Assembly: GCF_028714975.1 (NCBI RefSeq)
Contig: NZ_JAQTLH010000001.1
Coordinates: 248,001-312,000 of the forward strand
Length of the DNA stretch: 64,000 nucleotides
Direction: 5' to 3'
From: Sulfurimonas sp.
GTDB lineage: Bacteria; Campylobacterota; Campylobacteria; Campylobacterales; Sulfurimonadaceae
The notes beneath the pieces are model-generated. The model did no database searches. It was not told the origin of the DNA and was given only the letters and a program-made list of their open reading frames with translations. Shown in pieces: positions 9,646 to 19,980 of this stretch (the first letter of the stretch is position 1; each line of letters opens with the position of its first letter). The position numbers were made by a program, and so were the translations under genes.

Positions 9646-10737
9646 ATGAAAAGTTTAACATTATCCATAGTAGCGGTTGCACTGCTCTTTATCGGCTGCA
9701 GCGAAGATAAAAAAAGTGCGCCTGCCGCACAAGCGGCTCAAATGCCTCCTTTGCCGGTTAAAGCGCAAAAGATAAAGTTCGATAAAGCAAATTTTACAAA
9801 GAGTTACTCTGCCGTGCTTAAGCCTTTTAGAGAAGTAGATGTAGTGGCTCGCGTCAAAGGTGTTTTAGTAAAAGAGAATTTCAAAGAGGGCACATTTGTA
9901 AAAGAGGGTGCTACTCTTTACGAGATACAAAAAGATGAATACGGCGCAGCTCTTGAAGAGTCAAAGGCATCTTGGCTTAAAGCCGAAGCAAATTTTAACA
10001 AAGCTTCAAGAGATTGGGAGAGAACTGAATTTTTATTTAAAAACAGTGCGATAAGCGTGCAGCAAAGAGATGATATATTGTACGCTTACGATAGTGCAAA
10101 AGCTGAAGTGCAAAAAGCAAAAGCGGCTCTTAAAAATGCAGAGCTAAATTACGGTTATACGACCATAAAAGCACCTATCGACGGTGTTGTCGGACTTAGC
10201 AGCAGAGATGTCGGGGCTTATATAGAGACGCAAAACTCAAAGCTTACGACTATCACAGCGCTCAATACTCTTTACGCAGAGTTTTCCATACCCAGCAGCG
10301 ATGCTTCAAAATATGCATCCCAGATAAAAACGGGCGCAAAAGTGACGCTAAAGAGCGGAACAAAATCATACGAAGGCACGGTTGATTTTATAGCGCCCAA
10401 ACTAGATTTACAAACAGATACGCTTCTTCTAAGAGCAGTATTTGAAAATCCAAAGAGAGAGCTTATTTTAGGTTCATATGCTGAGGTTAGTTTAGAGGGA
10501 TTTAGTTATGATAGTGTTGCAAAAATTCCTCAGGGTGCACTTATAAAAACTCCCGATGCTACAGTCGTTTATATTATAGAAAACGGCACCGCATCAATGA
10601 GAGCGATTAACGTTTTACATGTACAAAACGGCGTGGCAATGGTTGAGGGTGGAGTGCAAGAGAATGAAGAGATTGCAATAAGTAATATTGCAAAGTTAAA
10701 GCCAAACGCTAAAGTAACAGTTATGGACGGTAAATAA
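9646..10737 (+). CDS. RND efflux periplasmic adaptor (AcrA/MexA-like lipoprotein)
   Basis: This membrane-fusion protein links the inner-membrane RND pump to the TolC-type channel. Residues 1-20 form a lipoprotein signal with lipobox LLFIGC, so it is probably anchored by lipidation at that cysteine. A barrel-sandwich region (LKPFREVDVVARVKGVLV and later TTIKAPIDGVVG) brackets a helical hairpin at about 95-165, followed by beta-barrel and membrane-proximal domains. At 363 residues it is a standard member. It starts directly after the TolC stop and ends one base before the pump gene. Confidence 0.93.
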   Translation: MKSLTLSIVAVALLFIGCSEDKKSAPAAQAAQMPPLPVKAQKIKFDKANFTKSYSAVLKPFREVDVVARVKGVLVKENFKEGTFVKEGATLYEIQKDEYGAALEESKASWLKAEANFNKASRDWERTEFLFKNSAISVQQRDDILYAYDSAKAEVQKAKAALKNAELNYGYTTIKAPIDGVVGLSSRDVGAYIETQNSKLTTITALNTLYAEFSIPSSDASKYASQIKTGAKVTLKSGTKSYEGTVDFIAPKLDLQTDTLLLRAVFENPKRELILGSYAEVSLEGFSYDSVAKIPQGALIKTPDATVVYIIENGTASMRAINVLHVQNGVAMVEGGVQENEEIAISNIAKLKPNAKVTVMDGK

Positions 10738-10738
10738 G

Positions 10739-13700
10739 ATGCTTTCTGCTTTTTTTATAAAAAGACCAATTTTTGCATCTGTTATCGCCATTATTATCGT
10801 TTTAGCAGGTGTTATCTCTATGCGTTCTCTTCCTGTCGGAGAGTATCCCAGAGTTATTCCGCCTCAGATAGTAGTCACGACATCTTATCAGGGAGCGAGT
10901 GCCGAGACTATCTCAAAAACGGTTGCGGCACCTCTTGAAGAGCAGATAAACGGGGCTAAAGATATGCTCTATATGAACTCTCTCTCTTCAGATAACGGTT
11001 CACTTAGTATAAGTATATTTTTTAAAGTCGGAACAAATCCCGATGATGCAAAAATTGATGTAAACAATCGTGTTCAAGCAGCACTCTCAAAACTGCCTGA
11101 ACAGGTAAAGCGACAGAGTGTCAGAGTCGCTGAAAAATCGCCCGATATGCTTCAAGTAATCATTCTGCATTCGCCAAAACAGAGCAGGGATGTGACATTT
11201 TTATCCAACTATGCGCTTATGAATGTCGTGGATGATTTAAAAAGGGTTAAAGGTGTCGGGGATGTAACTATCTTTGGAGCAAAAGATTACTCTATGCGTA
11301 TCTGGATAGATCCGCTTAAACTCCAAAAATACTCTTTAACCGTTAATGATTTGATTGTGGCGGTAAGAGAGCAGAATGAGCAATACGCTGCCGGAAAACT
11401 ATCTTCTGAACCGGTTGCAAAAGGCGAGATGTTTACATACACGCTTGAGACGCCGCAAAGGTACAGTGAGCCGTCACAATTTGCAAACATTATCATAAGA
11501 GCAAACGAGGATGGAAGCTCGCTAAAGTTAAAAGATGTAGCAACGATAGAACTCGGTTCGCAAAGCTATGATATGAAAAACAAGCTCAACAACTCTCCGG
11601 CAGTTCCCGTAGCTATATTTTTACAAAGCGGTGCAAATGCTATCGAGACGGCAAAAGAGGTTAGAAAAGTTATAGACGGTATCAGTAAAAATTTTGTCGA
11701 CGATGTGCAGTATGTTATCCCTTACGATATTACCGACTTTGTTCAGGTCTCTATAAACGAGGTTGTAAAAACTTTTATAGAAGCTATCATTTTGGTCGTA
11801 TTTATTATATTTTTGTTTTTGCAGAGTTGGAGAGCTACGCTTATTCCCATATTGGCAGTTCCAGTCTCCATTATCGGGGCATTTGCGGGAATGTATGTTT
11901 TGGGCTTTAGTATAAATCTGCTTACTCTTTTCGGACTTGTTTTAGCTATCGGTATAGTCGTAGATGATGCGATTATCGTTATAGAAAATGTCGAGAGGCA
12001 CATCAAAGAGGGACTCACTCCGCTTGAAGCTTCACTTCAGGCCATGAGAGAGGTTTCAAGCGCGCTTATTGCAATCGTTTTGGTGCTCTCAGCCGTATTT
12101 ATTCCTGTTGCGTTTTTGGGAGGACTAAGCGGTGAGATGTATAGACAGTTTGCAGTAACGATAGTTATCTCTTTGGCTATTTCAGGATTTGTAGCACTTA
12201 CTTTAACACCCTCTTTATGTGCGTTAATGCTCAAACCGACTCATAAAGAACCGAAATATTTTTTTAAATGGTTTAACAGTTTTTTTGATTGGGCTACAAA
12301 TGGTTACTCAAATACTCTAAAACTTACTATTCGATACTCATTTTTGAGTATGCTTCTATTTGGCGGACTTATATATGTTACCTACGATATGTTCAATACT
12401 CTAAAAACCGGACTTGTCCCTATAGAGGATAAAGGAACCGTATTTGTATTTAGCTACAACCCTCCGGGAGCCTCACTTAGCAGAACGGATGCGCTTACTT
12501 CGGAGATATATAACATAGCTTCAAAAGATAAAGAGAGCATAAAAAATATAGTTCAGTTTGCAGGTATGGATTTTGTAACATCTTCGCTTAGAACAAATTC
12601 GGCGGCTACTATTTTAAAACTTCAACCGTGGGATGATAGAACAAAGCCTGAGCAACATGCAAGCCAAATAGCCGCACAGATGGGTAAAAAACTCTCCGCA
12701 ACTAGTGACGGTTTCTCTTTTGGCGTCGTTCCTCCGCCGATTATGGGTATGGGAGTCGCAGGCGGTTTTGAACTCTATGTACAAAATAAAACAGGCTCTG
12801 ATATAAAAGAGCTTCAAAAATATGTAAATGAGATTATTCAAAAAGCAAACGCAAGACCTGAACTTATGGGAGTAAGAACAACGCTTAATGCAAATGTGCC
12901 TAAGTATCAGGTAAGCGTAGACACTGCAAAAGTAAAGGCAAAAGGAGTGAGTGTAGATCAGGTTTATCAAACGCTTAGTGCAACTTTTGGAAATTTTTAT
13001 GTAAATGATTTTAATCTTTTTGGCAGAACCTATATGGTAAATATGCAGGCAGACGAGTCATTTAGAAAAACACCAGAAGATTTGAATAAGATTTATGTAA
13101 GAAGCAACAAAGGCGAGATGCTGCCTCTTAGCTCATTTGTAACGCTTAAACAAACACTAAGTGCCGATTTGGTGGAGCGGTTTAATCTTTTTAGCGCGGC
13201 AAAAGTAGCAGGTCAGGCAAACATAGGATATAGTTCGGGAGATGCGCTAAAAGCGATAGAAGAAGTTGCAAATGAGGTTCTGCCTCAAGGGTACAGCATC
13301 AGCTGGATCGGTACGGCATATCAAGAAAAACAGATCTCAAGCGCAGGAAATATGGCATTTATATTCGGGATAATATTTTTGTACCTTATCTTAGCAGCGC
13401 AGTATGAGAGATGGCTTATGCCTGTATCCGTAATCTTGGCTGTACCGTTTGGTATCTTTGGAGCCGTTGCGGCAAATCATCTAAGAGGCTTGGAAAACGA
13501 TATCTATTTTCAGATAGGTATACTCGTTTTAGCAGGACTAAGTGCAAAAAATGCAATCTTAATCGTAGAGTTTGCTATGCAAAAAAGAGAGCAGGGTATG
13601 GTATTGGTTGACGCTGTTTTAGAAGCTGCAAAGATTCGTCTCCGCCCGATTATTATGACTTCGTTGGCATTTACGCTCGGAGTTATTCCGCTTGCAATCA

Positions 13701-13843
13701 GCAGCGGTGCGGGAGCTGCAAGCAGACACTCAATCGGTACGGGGGTTGTAGGAGGAATGTTGGCTGCTACATTTTTAGCTATCGTTTTTATCCCTCTTTT
13801 TTATGTTCTTGTTTCAAAGTTGAGAAGAGGGAAAGAGGCGTAG
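10739..13843 (+). CDS. RND multidrug efflux transporter (HAE1, AcrB-like)
   Basis: This proton-driven trimeric pump exports hydrophobic or amphipathic compounds. The 1034 residues match the hydrophobe/amphiphile efflux-1 family: FIKRPIFASVIAIIIVLAG at the N-terminus, two large periplasmic loops, and twelve predicted membrane segments. TM4 includes LFGLVLAIGIVVDDAIIVIENVERH, with the paired aspartates of the proton relay. TM10/11 carry GLSAKNAILIVEFA and RLRPIIMTS. The substrate cannot be read from sequence; control by the divergent MarR protein is inferred. Confidence 0.96.
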   Translation: MLSAFFIKRPIFASVIAIIIVLAGVISMRSLPVGEYPRVIPPQIVVTTSYQGASAETISKTVAAPLEEQINGAKDMLYMNSLSSDNGSLSISIFFKVGTNPDDAKIDVNNRVQAALSKLPEQVKRQSVRVAEKSPDMLQVIILHSPKQSRDVTFLSNYALMNVVDDLKRVKGVGDVTIFGAKDYSMRIWIDPLKLQKYSLTVNDLIVAVREQNEQYAAGKLSSEPVAKGEMFTYTLETPQRYSEPSQFANIIIRANEDGSSLKLKDVATIELGSQSYDMKNKLNNSPAVPVAIFLQSGANAIETAKEVRKVIDGISKNFVDDVQYVIPYDITDFVQVSINEVVKTFIEAIILVVFIIFLFLQSWRATLIPILAVPVSIIGAFAGMYVLGFSINLLTLFGLVLAIGIVVDDAIIVIENVERHIKEGLTPLEASLQAMREVSSALIAIVLVLSAVFIPVAFLGGLSGEMYRQFAVTIVISLAISGFVALTLTPSLCALMLKPTHKEPKYFFKWFNSFFDWATNGYSNTLKLTIRYSFLSMLLFGGLIYVTYDMFNTLKTGLVPIEDKGTVFVFSYNPPGASLSRTDALTSEIYNIASKDKESIKNIVQFAGMDFVTSSLRTNSAATILKLQPWDDRTKPEQHASQIAAQMGKKLSATSDGFSFGVVPPPIMGMGVAGGFELYVQNKTGSDIKELQKYVNEIIQKANARPELMGVRTTLNANVPKYQVSVDTAKVKAKGVSVDQVYQTLSATFGNFYVNDFNLFGRTYMVNMQADESFRKTPEDLNKIYVRSNKGEMLPLSSFVTLKQTLSADLVERFNLFSAAKVAGQANIGYSSGDALKAIEEVANEVLPQGYSISWIGTAYQEKQISSAGNMAFIFGIIFLYLILAAQYERWLMPVSVILAVPFGIFGAVAANHLRGLENDIYFQIGILVLAGLSAKNAILIVEFAMQKREQGMVLVDAVLEAAKIRLRPIIMTSLAFTLGVIPLAISSGAGAASRHSIGTGVVGGMLAATFLAIVFIPLFYVLVSKLRRGKEA

Positions 13844-13861
13844 CATTTTGAGTCAGCCGTT

Positions 13862-13914
13862 CCTCGCAGTGACAGTTGTGTCGTCATTGCGAGGAGCTTG
13901 CGACGAAGCAATCT
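13862..13914. repeat. CATTGCGAGG-type palindromic intergenic repeat, copy 1
   Basis: The arms CCTCGCAGTGAC and GTCATTGCGAGG pair over 12 bases with one G-U wobble and are followed by AGCTTGCGACGAAGCAATCT. This GTCATTGCGAGG...GCAATCT sequence is a mobile-like intergenic palindrome seen in many unrelated bacterial genomes. It lies between the convergent RND pump gene and a hypothetical gene and could act as a terminator for either. A variant lies at 15867-15901. Confidence 0.75.
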
Positions 13915-13919
13915 AGTGC

Positions 13920-14543
13920 TTAAATAGCTATCCCAAAAAACTTTGCAGCTTCTATCTCGTCATCGCTTAAATTATCTTGTGCATAATCTTCATCTTCATT
14001 TATAAGTCTTTGAACCTCTTTTTGACAATACTCAAACAAAACATCTTTTGCTTTTTCTAAATCGTCTACAAAACCAAGACCGCTGAATTGGTAGGGATTT
14101 TCTTGCTCTATGCAGATAAGAGTACCGTCACACTGCTCCTCCAAGACATCGACCAAGTCTCTATATTTTATACCGAATTCCGATGCGTGCCAGCCGATAT
14201 CTTCCATCTCTTTTGTCGAGAGCTCATCTACGCCGTCGGACGTCGTGTCGTTATAGGTTGCTCTAGGGGCATTAAAGCCTATAATCTCCTGCCAAGCAGC
14301 AAAAGCTTTCATCAAAACTCTCTCATTATCCACGACTACCTGATAGTTTTTGCCAAAAGCGCTCTCTAGCGGCATATCTTTATTTGCAACGCCTTTGTAG
14401 ATTAAAATATCATGTATAGTGAAGGGTTCGTAGCAGATTTTGCCGTCAACTCGTATGCCAAAAGTTTTAAAGGAGCCGATAGCCTCTTGCAAATCCTCTC
14501 TTTTAACTACTATAATTTCTTTAAAAAGATTAAATTTATTCAA
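13920..14543 (-). CDS. Conserved hypothetical protein
   Basis: I do not recognise the family. The 207-residue acidic protein has no signal peptide or membrane segment and is probably cytoplasmic. Its N-terminus (MNKFNLFKEIIVVKREDLQEAI) resembles an alpha/beta start. The middle has many aromatic and acidic residues (KEMEDIGWHASEFGIKYRD), and the C-terminus is a charged helix. It is divergent from ilvC with about 107 bases between them. Codon use is like its neighbours, so there is no sign of recent transfer. Confidence 0.75.
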   Translation of the reverse strand: MNKFNLFKEIIVVKREDLQEAIGSFKTFGIRVDGKICYEPFTIHDILIYKGVANKDMPLESAFGKNYQVVVDNERVLMKAFAAWQEIIGFNAPRATYNDTTSDGVDELSTKEMEDIGWHASEFGIKYRDLVDVLEEQCDGTLICIEQENPYQFSGLGFVDDLEKAKDVLFEYCQKEVQRLINEDEDYAQDNLSDDEIEAAKFFGIAI

Positions 14544-14594
14544 AAACAGTCCTCAATTTTTGCTGACATTATAAAAGTTTTTGCTTTATTTTAG

Positions 14595-15673
<1,079 letters not shown>

Positions 15674-15686
15674 TCTTTTTGCTTAT

Positions 15687-15732
15687 TGCACTTCATCTTT
15701 AAATGATGAGTGCAGTCAGCTACTTCAGTAGC
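15687..15732 (+). terminator. Two small hairpins after ilvC (possible termination region)
   Basis: TGCACTTCATC and GATGAGTGCA can pair with one bulged base (15687-15714), followed by GCTAC-TTCA-GTAGC (15719-15732). Neither is followed by a long T-run, so this is at best a weak intrinsic terminator. The rest of the ilvC-trpA gap (to 15916) is AT-rich, with only the repeat at 15867-15901 standing out. Confidence 0.35.
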
Positions 15733-15866
15733 CTCCTTTACTCAAACATTTGAATCTTATGCACACTAAACAAAAATCTTTAGTTTTTATATTTCGTTTA
15801 TTTTTTAATGTACTTTCTTATTATGCGCCTTGAAACTACATCACTTTTTTAGTTTTTAAAATGACG

Positions 15867-15901
15867 GTCATTGCGAGCCTCTGCAAGAGGCGCGGCAATC
15901 T
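15867..15901. repeat. CATTGCGAG-type palindromic intergenic repeat, copy 2
   Basis: GTCATTGCGAGCCTCTGCAAGAGGCGCGGCAATCT shares its two ends with the repeat at 13883-13914 but has a different centre, a perfect GCCTC-TGCAA-GAGGC hairpin. It lies just beyond the 3' end of trpA. The outer TTGC/GCAA bases can also pair. Confidence 0.7.
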
Positions 15902-15916
15902 AACCTTGATTTAAAA

Positions 15917-16657
15917 TTAGCTATTTATCTCACTCTTTAATATTTGAGCAAGTTCCTTGCAGTTGTTTATCTTTTGCGTGTAGTTTAGATCATCGTTTAA
16001 CAGTATCTCCACAAAAGCACTTCCCACGATTACTCCATCGGCACCTCTTACTTTATCTTTTGCCGTTTTTTTGTTTACGCCGAATCCGACATAAATCGGG
16101 GTTTGCGTATATTTTTTTACAGATGCAATTATCGGTTGAAGATCCTCTGAAACACCGGAACCAGTTATTCCCGTGTAGGCTACCATATATATAAACTTTT
16201 TAGAATTTTCAACTATCGTTTTGATTCTCTCTTGGCTGTCCGTCGGAGCGACAAAGCTGATATTTGACATCTTGTTTGCGTCAAAAAGTTCTTCGTATGC
16301 CAAAGCCTCTTCATGCGGTAAATCAGGTATTATAAAACCGTTTACTCCTAACTTTTTTGCGTGGGGAATCAGTTTATACATATCATGCTGATAGAAGCTA
16401 TTAAAGTATCCCATCCACAAAGTGTCGATTTTAGGAGCAACAACTTTTGAAATCTCTAAAAGATGCGCAAACTTAAATCCAAGTTCAAGCGCTTTATGAT
16501 TTGCCTTTTCTATCAAAGGACCATCAGCCACGGGATCAGAAAAAGGAACACCGAGTTCTAGCGTATCTACACCGCTCTCTCCAAGTGCGAGGGCTAAATC
16601 AATACTAAAAGATTTTTCCGGATAACCGGATGTTATATATGCGACTAATTTTTTCAA
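15917..16657 (-). CDS. trpA: Tryptophan synthase alpha chain
   Basis: TrpA cleaves indole-3-glycerol phosphate to indole and glyceraldehyde 3-phosphate and channels indole to TrpB. The catalytic glutamate and aspartate lie in LELGVPFSDPVADGPLIEKA (about residues 36 and 47). The flexible active-site loop and phosphate site (VAYTGITGSGV, VGFGVNKK, GVIVGSA) are present. At 246 residues it is slightly shorter than the typical 260-270. trpB is not adjacent. The start overlaps the end of the HPt gene by 4 bases, indicating translational coupling to an unrelated protein. Confidence 0.96.
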   Translation of the reverse strand: MKKLVAYITSGYPEKSFSIDLALALGESGVDTLELGVPFSDPVADGPLIEKANHKALELGFKFAHLLEISKVVAPKIDTLWMGYFNSFYQHDMYKLIPHAKKLGVNGFIIPDLPHEEALAYEELFDANKMSNISFVAPTDSQERIKTIVENSKKFIYMVAYTGITGSGVSEDLQPIIASVKKYTQTPIYVGFGVNKKTAKDKVRGADGVIVGSAFVEILLNDDLNYTQKINNCKELAQILKSEINS

Positions 16658-17058
16658 TTGTTTTCCAAATCAGGTAATTTAAGTAGAGAATATTTTATAT
16701 GAGTGAGCTCTTTGTCAAGTTTTAAGTCATTTTTCCACACTCCAAACATATCGCTTATGCTTAAGAGCCAGTTTGTAGTCTCTTCATTGATGCTACTGTG
16801 ATTGGCTCTTATCTGTTCAAGTACATCTTCTACAAAAGCGGAAAGTTTATTCATTTGCGCGATTTTTAGGTATCCTGAAGCCGATTTTATATTATGAAAA
16901 ACACGAAAAAGCTCATTTATGCTTCGAGTATACATATCCTCTTTTGATAGGTCTAAAATCATAATCTCCATTGCGTCAACCATCATTGAGTAGTGATCTA
17001 AAAATTCATCGACTATTTCAAAATCAAAGTTAGAATATAAATCACTTTTTACACCCAT
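16654..17058 (-). CDS. Stand-alone HPt (histidine phosphotransfer) domain protein
   Basis: The four-helix HPt fold relays phosphate between histidine kinases and response regulators. The signature histidine lies in FRVFHNIKSASGYLKI, matching the H-x-x-K-S-x-S/A pattern of HPt domains. No membrane segment or other domain is present. ATG 17058 (MGVKSDLYSN) has GGAG about ten bases upstream and is preferred to ATG 17073. The gene is coupled to trpA downstream. No partner kinase is nearby, so its pathway is unknown. Confidence 0.75.
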   Translation of the reverse strand: MGVKSDLYSNFDFEIVDEFLDHYSMMVDAMEIMILDLSKEDMYTRSINELFRVFHNIKSASGYLKIAQMNKLSAFVEDVLEQIRANHSSINEETTNWLLSISDMFGVWKNDLKLDKELTHIKYSLLKLPDLENN

Positions 17059-17082
17059 AAAATATTTCTCCATATAGTCAAA

Positions 17083-17088
17083 ATTATA
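17083..17088 (-). promoter_or_regulatory. Probable -10 box for the HPt-trpA operon
   Basis: On the minus strand a perfect TATAAT (GCTATAATTTTGAC) lies 24 bases before the ATG at 17058. The start of panB, in the other direction, has only the weaker TAAAAT at about 17103-17108. Confidence 0.45.
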
Positions 17089-17135
17089 GCAATTTTTAGT
17101 TAAAATACTTTTTATTAAAAGAAAGAGTTTTAAAA

Positions 17136-17927
17136 ATGACTAAAAAAATGACAATAACTTCTATCAAAAAAAGCAAGGGTGTTTCGCCTTTGGTTATGAT
17201 AACGGCTTATGATGCTCTTTTTGCAAGACTCTTCGAGACAGATGCCGATATGATTTTAATCGGAGATAGCTTAAATATGAGTTTTGCCGGTAAAAGTGAC
17301 ACGTTAAGTGCGACTCTGGAGCAGATGATATATCATACAAATGCAGTTGCAATGGGAGCAAAAAACAGTTTTTTGATTTGTGATATGCCGTTTGGAACTT
17401 ATGTAAATAAAAAAGAGGCGCTTAAAAACGCTATAAAAGTATTTCAAGAAACTCCCGCAGATGCTATAAAGATAGAAGGCGGGGAAGATAGAGCCGACAT
17501 TATAGAGTATCTATGCTCAAACCAAATTGCGGTTTGCGGGCATATCGGGTTACTGCCTCAAGCGGTTCGTTCAGAGGGTGGATATAAAATAAAGGGTAAA
17601 ACCGATGAGGAGAGATTGCAGCTCATAAGAGATGCAAAGGCGGTTGAGAAAGCAGGTGCATTTTGTATGGTGATAGAGGGCGTAAAAGCTGATGTGGCTT
17701 GTGAAGTCGCAAAAAGCGTAGAGATACCGGTAATCGGTATCGGTTCGGGTAAAGATGTAGACGGTCAGGTTCTTGTCTTTTCGGATATGTTGGGACTCTT
17801 TGAAGAGTTTACGCCTAAGTTTGTAAAGAAATATATGGACGGTGCTACTTTGGTTAAGAGTGCAGTCAAAAATTATGCAGATGAAGTCAAATCGAGAGAA
17901 TTTCCTCAAGATATACACACTTACTAA
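17136..17927 (+). CDS. panB: 3-methyl-2-oxobutanoate hydroxymethyltransferase
   Basis: PanB adds a hydroxymethyl group from methylene-tetrahydrofolate to 2-oxoisovalerate, the first step of pantothenate synthesis. The (beta/alpha)8 barrel enzyme of 263 residues has [14 protein letters not shown], the metal- and substrate-site [29 protein letters not shown] and [16 protein letters not shown]. It begins an operon with ruvB (8-base gap) and an AI-2E family transporter. The panB-ruvB pairing also occurs in Helicobacter, which supports the taxonomic call. Confidence 0.96.
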   Translation: MTKKMTITSIKKSKGVSPLVMITAYDALFARLFETDADMILIGDSLNMSFAGKSDTLSATLEQMIYHTNAVAMGAKNSFLICDMPFGTYVNKKEALKNAIKVFQETPADAIKIEGGEDRADIIEYLCSNQIAVCGHIGLLPQAVRSEGGYKIKGKTDEERLQLIRDAKAVEKAGAFCMVIEGVKADVACEVAKSVEIPVIGIGSGKDVDGQVLVFSDMLGLFEEFTPKFVKKYMDGATLVKSAVKNYADEVKSREFPQDIHTY

Positions 17928-17935
17928 GAGAAGAT

Positions 17936-18949
17936 ATGCAAAGATTGGTCGAGATAGAGAGATTTGACAGCGAGGAGAGCTCTGAGGTAACTCTTCGCCC
18001 CAGCGCTTGGAGTGAATATATAGGGCAGGAGCAGATTAAAAAAAATCTCGGTGTCTTTATAGAAGCTAGTAAAAAAAGAGGTGAGGCACTCGATCATGTT
18101 CTTTTTTTTGGACCTCCGGGGCTTGGCAAAACCACTTTGGCTCTCATAATTGCAAATGAGATGAATGCAAATATCAAAGTAACAGCCGCTCCCATGATAG
18201 AAAAAAGCGGTGATTTGGCAGCTATTCTTACAAACTTAGAAGAGGGCGACATACTCTTTATAGATGAGATTCACCGCCTATCTCCCGCCGTTGAAGAGAT
18301 ACTCTACTCATCAATGGAAGATTTTAGAATCGACATTATCATAGGAAGCGGACCTGCTGCGCAGACCGTAAAGATAGATTTGCCCCGTTTCACGCTTATC
18401 GGTGCTACGACAAGAGCGGGTATGCTCTCAAATCCGCTTCGCGACAGATTCGGTATGAATTTTAGAATGCAGTTTTATTCTCCTGAGGAGCTGGCAAAAA
18501 TCATCTCTCAAGCTTCAAATAAATTAAATAAAGAGATAGCGCATGAAGCTAGCATCGAAATAGCAAAAAGAAGCCGCGGAACTCCTCGTATAGCTTTGAG
18601 ACTTTTGCGTCGCGTAAGAGATTTTGCAGATGTAGCAAATGAAAAAAATATATTGCACTCAAGAACTCGTTATGCGCTTAATGAACTCGGCATAAATTCG
18701 CATGGATTTGACGAGATGGATATTAGACTTTTAAATCTTTTAGTCGGCGCAAACGGAAGAGCTATGGGGCTTAGTACTATTGCAGCGGCACTTAGCGAAG
18801 ATGAGGGAACGGTAGAGGATGTTTTAGAGCCTTACCTTATAGCAAACGGATATTTGGAGAGAACGGCTAAAGGAAGAAAGGCGACAAAAAGCACCTATGA
18901 TGTTTTAAATGTCAATTTTCCTGCCATAGATGATGGAGGTCTATTTTGA
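17936..18949 (+). CDS. ruvB: Holliday junction branch migration helicase RuvB
   Basis: RuvB is the hexameric AAA+ motor that, with RuvA, drives branch migration of Holliday junctions during recombinational repair. Walker [10 protein letters not shown] (near 60), Walker [11 protein letters not shown], the [18 protein letters not shown] sensor/arginine-finger region and a C-terminal winged helix ([18 protein letters not shown]) are visible. The 337 residues are the normal length. It overlaps the next gene by 4 bases. Confidence 0.97.
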   Translation: MQRLVEIERFDSEESSEVTLRPSAWSEYIGQEQIKKNLGVFIEASKKRGEALDHVLFFGPPGLGKTTLALIIANEMNANIKVTAAPMIEKSGDLAAILTNLEEGDILFIDEIHRLSPAVEEILYSSMEDFRIDIIIGSGPAAQTVKIDLPRFTLIGATTRAGMLSNPLRDRFGMNFRMQFYSPEELAKIISQASNKLNKEIAHEASIEIAKRSRGTPRIALRLLRRVRDFADVANEKNILHSRTRYALNELGINSHGFDEMDIRLLNLLVGANGRAMGLSTIAAALSEDEGTVEDVLEPYLIANGYLERTAKGRKATKSTYDVLNVNFPAIDDGGLF

Positions 18950-19980
18950 AACCGCAATATTTTGTAGGGGTACTTTTTGCCACATCTCTTTACTGGATGT
19001 ATCTTCTATATGCGCCGTTTTTACTGGCTATGACAATAGCCGCACTGCTTGCAATCTCGACTTCAAATATACAGGATATTTTTTTAAAATATTTAAAAAA
19101 CAGATTTTATGCCTCTATGGCATCTGCATTTCTGCTAGCGGTTCTATTTTTTGTTCCTCTTGGATATTTTTTGATAACTCTGAGTATAGAGTTAAATAAC
19201 TTAGATCCTCAGATTTTGATAAACATTAAGCAGTATGTATTGGCAAAAATTGAAAATCCTCCTGAATATCTTGCGTTTGCAAAACCGTATATATTAGAGA
19301 GTGTTGAAAAGCTGGACATCGCTTCATTCGGAGAGAGGGCACTCTCTTATACGGGAACCGTAGGTGCATTTAGCGTCGGCTTTTTAAAAAATTCATTTCT
19401 TATAATAATTTTTTACTTTTTTGTTTTATATAACGGAGAGTATATTTTTACATTTTTAAGAAGAGTCGTTCAGATGTCCGTTGAAGAGAGTTCCATACTC
19501 ATTAAAGAGCTTTCATCCGTTATGGGAGTAGTTTTTTACTCAATCATCGTAAATGCTATGTTTCAAGGTATTTTATTTGGCTTGGCAATATCATACATCG
19601 GGTATAACGGAGTTTTATTCGGCGTAATGTACGGATTTGCCTCGCTGGTTCCCGTTATAGGCGGAGCAGTTATGTGGCTGCCGTTTATGCTTTTTGAATT
19701 TTCGCTCGGAAATGAGTCAAACGGTATCTTTATAGCTATGTATTCGGTGGTAATGATCTCAATCGTTGCAGATACTTTTATAAAGCCGCTTATTATAAAA
19801 GAGATCAACAAAAGACTCCTCAAAGAGGACGATGCAAGGGTGGACGAGCTTGTGATTTTCTTTGCTATTATTGCAGGACTTGCGACATTCGGTTTTTGGG
19901 GAATGATTTTAGGACCTGCAATAACGGCGCTTTTTTTAACGCTGTTGAAGTTGTTTGAAGCAAGAGTTAAAGATAGTTAA
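18946..19980 (+). CDS. AI-2E family (YdiK/PerM-like) membrane transporter
   Basis: The 344-residue product has seven or eight hydrophobic segments and the family C-terminal pattern [25 protein letters not shown] with an upstream [12 protein letters not shown]. The family (PF01594) includes exporters of autoinducer-2 and of ions such as Na+ in some bacteria, so the substrate here is unknown. The TTG start at 18946 overlaps the ruvB stop and has GGAGG upstream. It converges with and overlaps the lpxL-like gene by 4 bases. Confidence 0.85.
   Translation: MKPQYFVGVLFATSLYWMYLLYAPFLLAMTIAALLAISTSNIQDIFLKYLKNRFYASMASAFLLAVLFFVPLGYFLITLSIELNNLDPQILINIKQYVLAKIENPPEYLAFAKPYILESVEKLDIASFGERALSYTGTVGAFSVGFLKNSFLIIIFYFFVLYNGEYIFTFLRRVVQMSVEESSILIKELSSVMGVVFYSIIVNAMFQGILFGLAISYIGYNGVLFGVMYGFASLVPVIGGAVMWLPFMLFEFSLGNESNGIFIAMYSVVMISIVADTFIKPLIIKEINKRLLKEDDARVDELVIFFAIIAGLATFGFWGMILGPAITALFLTLLKLFEARVKDS

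Noticed and set aside
13411-13611. 66-residue plus-strand ORF inside the RND pump gene
   Set aside because: Out-of-frame shadow of the conserved pump region, arginine/cysteine-rich, with no independent signal.
15917-16657. trpA as a horizontally acquired or broken gene because trpB is missing
   Set aside because: Catalytic residues and length are intact and base use matches neighbours; scattered trp genes are common in this phylum.
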